18,670 bases of DNA from contig JAIDPG010000193.1 in NCBI GenBank assembly GCA_029062865.1, positions 1 through 18,670 on the forward strand. Reading direction: 5' to 3'. The notes below the pieces were generated by a model. The model had not been told where the DNA came from. It saw nothing but the letters and a program-made list of their open reading frames with translations, and ran no database searches. The stretch comes from Oscillospiraceae bacterium. Its GTDB lineage: Bacteria > Bacillota > Clostridia > Oscillospirales > Ruminococcaceae. Of this stretch, positions 14,660-18,670 are shown in pieces. A program made the position numbers and the translations under genes. Within the stretch, counting starts at the first letter, position 1. Every line of letters starts with the position of its first letter.

Positions 14660-14831
14660 GGCAACACCGCACAAAGACCGGGCTTCGCGCTTTGCCGCCC
14701 GCTTGCTGGCAAATTTTCCGTCATTTTTGCCCAAAATCTCCTCACAGGCGCCAGCCTCGTTCGTCGATTTTGTGCAATCTGACGAAAAATTTGCTGGCGC
14801 AATCGGACGACAATCTTTGTGTGGTATTGCC
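14660..14831. mobile_element. MITE-like non-autonomous element with terminal inverted repeats
   Basis: A 172-bp non-coding element whose ends, GGCAACACCGCACAAAGA (14660-14677) and the complement of TCTTTGTGTGGTATTGCC (14814-14831), match at 16 of 18 positions. It is flanked on both sides by TATA, consistent with a TA-type target duplication as made by Tc1/mariner-like (IS630) transposases. A second inverted pair lies inside (14709-14723 with 14780-14794, 14 of 15 matching), so the whole can fold into a long hairpin. It carries no transposase. Its right end is 49 bases before the alr start. Confidence 0.75.
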
Positions 14832-14880
14832 TATAGTATAACACATTTCTTTGAAAATTTCAAGTATAAGAGGTAAAGTC

Positions 14881-16014
14881 ATGAAGAATTTTTATAAAAG
14901 AGCCTGGAGCGAGGTCGATCTTGACGTTTTAAAGGGAAATATCGCGCGGCTTCGGGAGCTTTCGGGCGGCAAAGATATAATCGCGATAGTCAAGGCAAAC
15001 GCCTACGGGCACGGCGATGTTCAGTGTGCTAAAGCCCTGAACAGCTGCGGCGTGCGGCATTTCGCCGTGTCGAACCTCTGGGAGGCACAACAGCTCTCGC
15101 AAAACGGCATTGAGGGAGACATTCTTATCTTCGGCTACTGCGACATTCCGCTTGCAATCGAGAACGCGGCGCGTTACATATTTACAATCGGCGATTTATC
15201 CTACGCCGAGGAGCTTTCAAAAGCGGCGCAGGAAAACGGCGTAAAAATTCCCGTTCATATTAAAATAGACACGGGCATGAGCCGCGTCGGGATAACCTCC
15301 GAGGAGGAGCTCGACCGCGTGCTTTCGCTCGGCGGGCTTGACTGCCGCGCGGCGTATACTCACTTCGCCGTCTCCGACAGCCTTTTGGAAAGCGACGTGG
15401 AGTTCACGAAAAAGCAGCAGACAAAGCTTATCGAGATGTGCGGAAAGCGCGGACTCGCGACGCACTCGCAGAACAGCGGCGGCATTATCTATCACGGGGA
15501 GTTCGAGGGGGATTTTGTCCGCGCGGGGATTATTATGTACGGTCAAAAGCCCGACGAGCGCTTCCCTGTCCCCGACGGCATCAAACCGATTTTTCGGCTT
15601 ATGTCCGTCGTGAGCCAGATAAAGACGATACGCGCGGGCGAAACGGTGAGCTACGGCAGGACGTTCACCGCGGCGCGCGACACCACCCTCGCGCTTATCC
15701 CATGCGGCTACGCGGACGGCTTCAACAGGCGGCTCTCAAACAACTGGAGCGTTCTGATAAACGGCAAGCCCGCGCCGATCTGCGGGAGAATTTGCATGGA
15801 CCAGACGCTCGTCGACATCACGGATCTGCCCGACGTAAAGCTCGGCGACGCGGTTGTCGTGTATTCCAACGAGACCGAGGGCGGCTCGTCGGTCACCGAG
15901 GCTGCAAAGCGCGTCGGAACGATAAACTACGAGCTCCTCTGCGCGATAGGAACGCGCGTTCCGAGGATTTTTATCGAAAACGGAAAAGCGATTGAAATGC
16001 ACAGATATATCTAA
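14881..16014 (+). CDS. alr: Alanine racemase
   Basis: Interconverts L- and D-alanine with pyridoxal phosphate, supplying D-Ala for peptidoglycan. The start at 14881 gives 377 residues, typical of Alr, with GAGGT eight bases ahead; an in-frame ATG at 14851 has no ribosome site. The PLP lysine is Lys38 in AIVKANAYGHG and the second catalytic base Tyr258 in ETVSYGRTFTA. The barrel shows KIDTGMSRVG (128-137) and the C-terminal domain PICGRICMDQTLVDIT. The CAIGTRVPRIF ending fits the family. Serine racemases share this fold, but no VanT-type membrane part is present. The MITE-like element is just upstream and could supply or disturb the promoter; a strong terminator follows. Confidence 0.96.
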   Translation: MKNFYKRAWSEVDLDVLKGNIARLRELSGGKDIIAIVKANAYGHGDVQCAKALNSCGVRHFAVSNLWEAQQLSQNGIEGDILIFGYCDIPLAIENAARYIFTIGDLSYAEELSKAAQENGVKIPVHIKIDTGMSRVGITSEEELDRVLSLGGLDCRAAYTHFAVSDSLLESDVEFTKKQQTKLIEMCGKRGLATHSQNSGGIIYHGEFEGDFVRAGIIMYGQKPDERFPVPDGIKPIFRLMSVVSQIKTIRAGETVSYGRTFTAARDTTLALIPCGYADGFNRRLSNNWSVLINGKPAPICGRICMDQTLVDITDLPDVKLGDAVVVYSNETEGGSSVTEAAKRVGTINYELLCAIGTRVPRIFIENGKAIEMHRYI

Positions 16015-16021
16015 ACAATTG

Positions 16022-16057
16022 CGAATCTCCCCGCGGAAGCGGGGAGATTCGTTTTTT
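16022..16057 (+). terminator. Intrinsic terminator of alr
   Basis: A perfect 13-bp stem (16022-16034 with 16039-16051, CGAATCTCCCCGC) closes on a GGAA tetraloop and is followed by six T (16052-16057). The last two T bases also belong to the stop codon of the convergent cotJC gene, so the two genes meet with no spacer. Confidence 0.9.
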
Positions 16058-16631
16058 ACTTTTTGCAGTCGCAGTCCTTTATCTGATTCTGATAAAAGTC
16101 CAGAAGCTCGCCGAAGCGCTGGAAGTGGACTACCTCGCGCTCGCGCAGGAATTTTATTACCTCGTTTACATCGGGGTCGTCGGAGAGTCGGAGAATGTTG
16201 TCGTAGGTCGCTCTTGCCTTCTGCTCGGCGGCAAGATCGTTTACAAGATCGGCTATCGGGTCGCCCATCGACTGAATATACGCCGCGTCCCACGGGACGC
16301 CCGCGGCGCTCGCCGGGAAGATAGCGCTGCCGTGATCAACGTAATACGCGCCCGTGCCGTACTTATCGAAGCTCCTCGCGCCCTCGCCATCGGTCAGCTG
16401 GCTTACGATGCTGCCGATGATCTCAAGGTGCGCAAGCTCCTCCGTGCCGATATCGGTAAGCAGAGCCTTGCCCTTATTGCACGGCATTGTAAAGCGCTGC
16501 GAAAGATAAGTAAGCGACGCGGAAAGCTCGCCGTTAACGCCGCCGTACTGCGACAAAATCATACTCGCGAGGCGCGGGTTTCTGTTCTTAATGCAGACGG
16601 GGATCTGCGTTCTTTTCTCGAATACAAACAT
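16056..16631 (-). CDS. cotJC: Spore coat protein CotJC, manganese-catalase family
   Basis: A 191-residue ferritin-like protein. The five dimanganese ligands known from Lactobacillus plantarum catalase are all visible with matching spacing: Glu35 (NGELSASL), Glu65 and His68 (TEELAHLE), Glu136 (AAEQKARATY) and His169 (EVVHFQRFGE). So it may truly break down hydrogen peroxide in the coat rather than being only structural. The start is fixed by GGAGGTG seven bases ahead of the ATG. It is the last gene of cotJABC, 12 bases after cotJB. In Bacillus subtilis the operon is expressed in the mother cell under sigma-E; that is assumed here. Confidence 0.95.
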   Translation of the reverse strand: MFVFEKRTQIPVCIKNRNPRLASMILSQYGGVNGELSASLTYLSQRFTMPCNKGKALLTDIGTEELAHLEIIGSIVSQLTDGEGARSFDKYGTGAYYVDHGSAIFPASAAGVPWDAAYIQSMGDPIADLVNDLAAEQKARATYDNILRLSDDPDVNEVIKFLREREVVHFQRFGELLDFYQNQIKDCDCKK

Positions 16632-16643
16632 ACGTTCACCTCC

Positions 16644-16982
16644 TTACGATAACGGCGGAAACGTTCCGTCGAGCCAGTCCCACTCGCCGTTTCTGCCCGC
16701 GGCGGTCGCGTTCAGCGGGTAGAACGTGTCCTCAAACGTCGCTTTGCACGCCTTGTACTGCCGAACCGCCTCGCGGTAGAGCTCCAGGGCGCGGGAGTCG
16801 TCGGGGTGGGTGTCGAGGTAGAGCTTCAGATCCTGTGCCACGAAGTCAGCCTCCATAATCGCCCGCATAAGGTCGTTACAGCTTACGTTAGTCGAGCCGT
16901 TGTTCTCATTTCTCGCCATTCCGCGAGGCTCGTTGTTCATATTGGGACGAGCGTAGGGGCGGTTGTTCATATTATTTGCCAT
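16644..16982 (-). CDS. cotJB: Spore coat protein CotJB
   Basis: A 112-residue protein from the ATG at 16982, chosen because GAGAGGGGG lies just upstream and the ATG overlaps the cotJA stop. The first 35 residues are Asn/Arg/Met-rich and poorly conserved in appearance; the CotJB core follows (NDLMRAIMEADFVAQDLKLY, then HPDDSRALELYREAVRQYKA, then the tail NGEWDWLDGTFPPLS). That tail, with its WDW and P residues, is characteristic. CotJB is needed with CotJA and CotJC for assembly of the inner coat layer in B. subtilis. The order and overlaps here match the standard operon. Confidence 0.92.
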   Translation of the reverse strand: MANNMNNRPYARPNMNNEPRGMARNENNGSTNVSCNDLMRAIMEADFVAQDLKLYLDTHPDDSRALELYREAVRQYKACKATFEDTFYPLNATAAGRNGEWDWLDGTFPPLS

Positions 16983-17136
16983 TGAACAGCCCCCTCTCGT
17001 ATTCGTCCATCGTGATGTCAAGCTCGGGGAAAACCGTGCCTGCTCTTATCGCTTTCGCGGGAGAATACAAATTCTCCATTCGCTGATTTGGCACATAAGC
17101 ATAGCCCACGCGCCAGATCGGTCTCATTTTATCCAT
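16972..17136 (-). CDS. cotJA: Spore coat-associated protein CotJA
   Basis: A 54-residue protein from ATG at 17136 to TAA at 16972, easily missed by length filters. The text PIWRVGYAYVPNQRMENLYS followed by PAKAIRAGTVFPELDITMDEY fits CotJA, which has an AYVP-Q-ENLYSP-A-G-FPEL pattern. Its last 11 bases overlap the start of cotJB (ATGGCAAATAA), indicating coupled translation. AAAGGAAG lies six bases before the ATG. CotJA is required in B. subtilis for CotJC to enter the coat. A CATAAAAT at 17184-17191 (minus strand), close to the sigma-E -10, could be the promoter, but no good -35 was found. Confidence 0.88.
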   Translation of the reverse strand: MDKMRPIWRVGYAYVPNQRMENLYSPAKAIRAGTVFPELDITMDEYERGLFNGK

Positions 17137-17297
17137 AGTATCTTCCTTTCAATAGAGTTTAAGCGGCGTGTTGTCGCTGTTAGATTTTATGTATAATCGG
17201 CGGTTTTGGTGAATAGAATATCGGATTGCTGTAAATGCCGTTGTGAGTTATGTATAAACCGAAAGAGTTTTATTGTGCATTTTAACAAAAATCAAAG

Positions 17298-17375
17298 AAA
17301 ACTTGGCAAACTTTCAAAATGCTCTTGACAAGTAAACTTGGCGATGATATAATGTAATTGACAATAAAACTTGGC
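17298..17375 (+). promoter_or_regulatory. Consensus sigma-A promoter overlaid by three AAACTTGGC repeats
   Basis: TTGACA (17325-17330) and TATAAT (17348-17353) with a 17-base spacer are an exact consensus promoter. AAACTTGGC occurs three times, starting at 17299, 17334 and 17367: upstream of the -35, inside the spacer, and just after the expected start site. Spacing is 35 and 33 bases, about three helical turns, so bound proteins would sit on one face. These look like operators, most simply for the HTH protein encoded third in this operon. The rest of 17137-17297 shows nothing else clear. Confidence 0.8.
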
Positions 17376-17392
17376 ATTTGGGAGGTTCCGCA

Positions 17393-17695
17393 ATGAAAAA
17401 GGAAGATATTCTTAAAAAGGCGCAGGAAGAAAGCTCCGACGAAATGGAGACATTCGTGCGCGATAGGTCGGCGGTGTGGATGGCATTGGCTATGGCTATA
17501 GCGGCGGGATTCTTTGTGTGTATGCGAGGCAAAGACGCGCCGATTATGGATCTCACGGCGACGGTCTGCTTTTCAACGGCGGTGTGCTGTATTTACCGCT
17601 TTTTCCGCTTAAAGAAACCGTATTATCTGATAATGGGGCTGGTTCTGGCGGCAATGACGGTCTTTGCGACGGTTCGGTTTTTTCAGGGACATTAA
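17393..17695 (+). CDS. Small membrane protein, first of a paralogous pair
   Basis: A 100-residue protein starting MKKEDILKKAQEESSDEMET, with GGGAGG seven bases ahead of the ATG. A charged N-terminal helix (1-25) precedes three membrane segments (about 27-44, 53-69 and 77-95). It closely resembles the next gene in its N-terminus, in DLTATVC / DLTATIC and in overall plan. The arrangement of two such proteins followed by a small HTH regulator recalls a Firmicute family of small membrane proteins (I think DUF6442-like) paired with XRE regulators; that name is from memory. Function is unknown, and the strong controlled promoter suggests tight dosage control. Confidence 0.75.
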   Translation: MKKEDILKKAQEESSDEMETFVRDRSAVWMALAMAIAAGFFVCMRGKDAPIMDLTATVCFSTAVCCIYRFFRLKKPYYLIMGLVLAAMTVFATVRFFQGH

Positions 17696-17707
17696 GGGGG
17701 CTTATTT

Positions 17708-18025
17708 ATGAAAAAGGAAGAAATTCTTAAAAAGGCGCGTGAGGAAGGCTCGGACGAAATGGAAAAGTTCGTGCAAAGCGCGGCAATGTGGTGCGGAGCT
17801 ATCATAATGGCAGTTTTTCTCATATCATTTTCAATAATCCGACGTTTAAACGATCAAAACACGTCCGACCTTACCGCAACAATATGCGCGGGAGTTGCAG
17901 CGGAAAACTTTTTCATATACAAAAGAATACACAACAAAAGAAATCTGGTATTCGCGATTATTATGACGATAGGCGCGGTTTTGTCGGTGATTTTCTTCGT
18001 TTTGGAGCGTTTAAATGGAAGATAA
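17708..18025 (+). CDS. Small membrane protein, second of a paralogous pair
   Basis: A 105-residue paralogue of the preceding gene: MKKEEILKKAREEGSDEMEK at the N-terminus, then three membrane segments (about 28-46, 57-73 and 79-100). AAGGGGG lies eight bases ahead of the ATG. The pair probably arose by tandem duplication, since the first 25 codons are nearly the same; the membrane parts have diverged. Its last 11 bases overlap the start of the HTH gene, so the regulator is translated in coupling with it. Function is unknown. Confidence 0.75.
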   Translation: MKKEEILKKAREEGSDEMEKFVQSAAMWCGAIIMAVFLISFSIIRRLNDQNTSDLTATICAGVAAENFFIYKRIHNKRNLVFAIIMTIGAVLSVIFFVLERLNGR

Positions 18026-18221
18026 ACTGATACTGAAAAACAACCTCAAGGAAGCCCGAAGCGAAAAGGGATTGTCGCAGGCGGAGCTCGCTAAGCTGGT
18101 CGGCGTTTCGCGAAACACGATAAGCTCTATCGAAACAGGGCAGTTCAATCCCACGGCAAAGCTCGCGCTTATACTTTGCATCGCGCTTGACAAGAAATTT
18201 GAGGAGCTGTTCTATTTTTAA
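18015..18221 (+). CDS. Small Cro/CI-type HTH regulator, probable autoregulator
   Basis: A 68-residue protein that is nearly all one helix-turn-helix domain: LKNNLKEARSEKGLSQAELA then KLVGVSRNTISSIETGQFNP (about 8-46), ending CIALDKKFEELFYF. This is the compact YgzD-like class of Xre regulators, which has no effector domain. It starts inside the stop region of the second membrane protein (ATGGAAGATAA overlap). The most direct reading is that it binds the three AAACTTGGC sites at 17299-17375 and sets expression of its own operon, while the membrane proteins relay or antagonise it. The operator link is inference. Confidence 0.88.
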   Translation: MEDKLILKNNLKEARSEKGLSQAELAKLVGVSRNTISSIETGQFNPTAKLALILCIALDKKFEELFYF

Positions 18222-18244
18222 GACGCGTTGCTTTATACAATCAT

Positions 18245-18307
18245 AAATCGTCCCCTCGGGAAATATACATAGTACAAGCAGTATATTACCCGAAAGGACG
18301 ATTTTTT
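18245..18307 (+). promoter_or_regulatory. Long hairpin with T-run in the leader of the flippase gene
   Basis: Arms 18245-18268 and 18281-18304 pair at 21 of 24 positions around a 12-base loop, and the T-run that ends the 3' arm continues to the ATG at 18308. It has the form of an intrinsic terminator for the HTH operon. The 3' arm, however, contains AAAGGA (18293-18298), the only ribosome site for the downstream gene. The hairpin would therefore hide that site in any transcript entering from upstream. Confidence 0.75.
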
Positions 18308-18670
18308 ATGGTCGAGAAAAGATACATCAAAAACACCGCGATTTTATTCATTTCAATGGCGATAACAAAAATCGTCGGGGCATTATTTAAGATACCGCTG
18401 GCGAATCTGTTGGGCGGCACGGGAATGGGATATTTTTCCACCGCCTACGGGCTGTATTCGCCGATTTTCGCGCTGACGGCGGCGGGCGTGCCGACAGTTA
18501 TTATGCGGACAACGGCGCGGTGCGCGGCGGTCGGGAACAAAACTCACGCGCTGGCTGTACGAAAATGCGGGCTTATTATGTTCACGATCGTCGGGGTGCT
18601 CGGCAGCTCGGCTGTAGCGGTTTTCGCGAATCCGTTCGCGGAGAATATCGCCTGTTCTCCGCAAAGCGCG
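18308..18670 (+). CDS. SpoVB/MurJ-like lipid-linked polysaccharide flippase (partial, N-terminal)
   Basis: The 121 visible codons (start MVEKRYIKNTAILFISMAIT) match the N-terminus of the MVF/MATE-related flippases: a first helix, then KIVGALFKIPLANLLGGTGM, then YFSTAYGLYSPIFALTAAGVP. These match stage V sporulation protein B and its relatives, which move lipid-linked cell-wall or cortex precursors across the membrane. Membrane segments are about 9-28, 41-62 and 83-108. The family is usually over 500 residues, so most lies outside the window. AAAGGA nine bases before the ATG is inside the leader hairpin. A TATACAAT at 18236-18243 resembles a sigma-E -10, but the -35 is weak. MurJ versus SpoVB cannot be decided from this part. 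Confidence 0.85.
   Translation, partial: MVEKRYIKNTAILFISMAITKIVGALFKIPLANLLGGTGMGYFSTAYGLYSPIFALTAAGVPTVIMRTTARCAAVGNKTHALAVRKCGLIMFTIVGVLGSSAVAVFANPFAENIACSPQSA

Noticed and set aside
14638..14844. A 68-codon minus-strand frame covering the gap before alr
   Set aside because: It lies wholly inside the MITE-like element and its translation follows the inverted repeats.
17299..17375. The three AAACTTGGC repeats as a short CRISPR array or iteron origin
   Set aside because: Units are only nine bases, spacers include the promoter hexamers, and no Cas or replication gene is nearby; operators explain them better.

Overview
The window looks like chromosomal DNA of an anaerobic, spore-forming Clostridia-type Firmicute, probably near Ruminococcaceae/Oscillospiraceae. 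This is inferred from the cotJABC spore-coat operon, a SpoVB/MurJ-like flippase, strong AGGAGG-type ribosome sites, consensus sigma-A promoters, moderately GC-rich coding DNA and AT-rich spacers. No rRNA, tRNA, CRISPR array or complete insertion sequence was seen.

Layout. (1) 1-2063, plus strand: tail of an unknown gene, two ABC-2-type permeases, and an ABC ATPase that has lost its middle and changed frame, so the transporter is probably dead. (2) 2291-6993: a surface-signalling neighbourhood. Two minus-strand lipoproteins, one with an intact transglutaminase-like Cys-His-Asp triad, stand divergent from a membrane Ser/Thr kinase whose outer domain looks like the same fold with all three catalytic residues replaced. 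A convergent XRE-type regulator follows. (3) 7153-8007: AraC/GyrI-like regulator. (4) 8178-10498, minus strand: ilvD followed by two small membrane-anchored proteins, one only 51 residues long. (5) 10524-10751: two tandem copies of a structured palindromic repeat with compensatory base changes. (6) 10832-14480, minus strand: ROK sugar kinase, class I mannose-6-phosphate isomerase, LUD-domain protein and an LCP-like membrane protein lacking the usual active-site Arg/Asp.

(7) 14481-14880: a non-coding gap holding a 172-bp MITE-like element just upstream of alr. (8) 14881-16014: alanine racemase with a textbook terminator. (9) 16056-17136, minus strand: cotJA-cotJB-cotJC; cotJA is only 54 codons long and overlaps cotJB. 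(10) 17298-18221: a perfect consensus promoter overlaid by three copies of a 9-base repeat drives two paralogous small membrane proteins and a small HTH regulator, probably a self-regulated module. (11) 18245 to the end: a hairpin leader whose 3' arm holds the ribosome site of a SpoVB/MurJ-like flippase cut by the window edge.

The most unusual content is the kinase/transglutaminase pair, the covarying repeats, the MITE beside alr, the three-operator promoter module and the flippase leader hairpin. All family calls come from reading motifs by eye; no database search was done.
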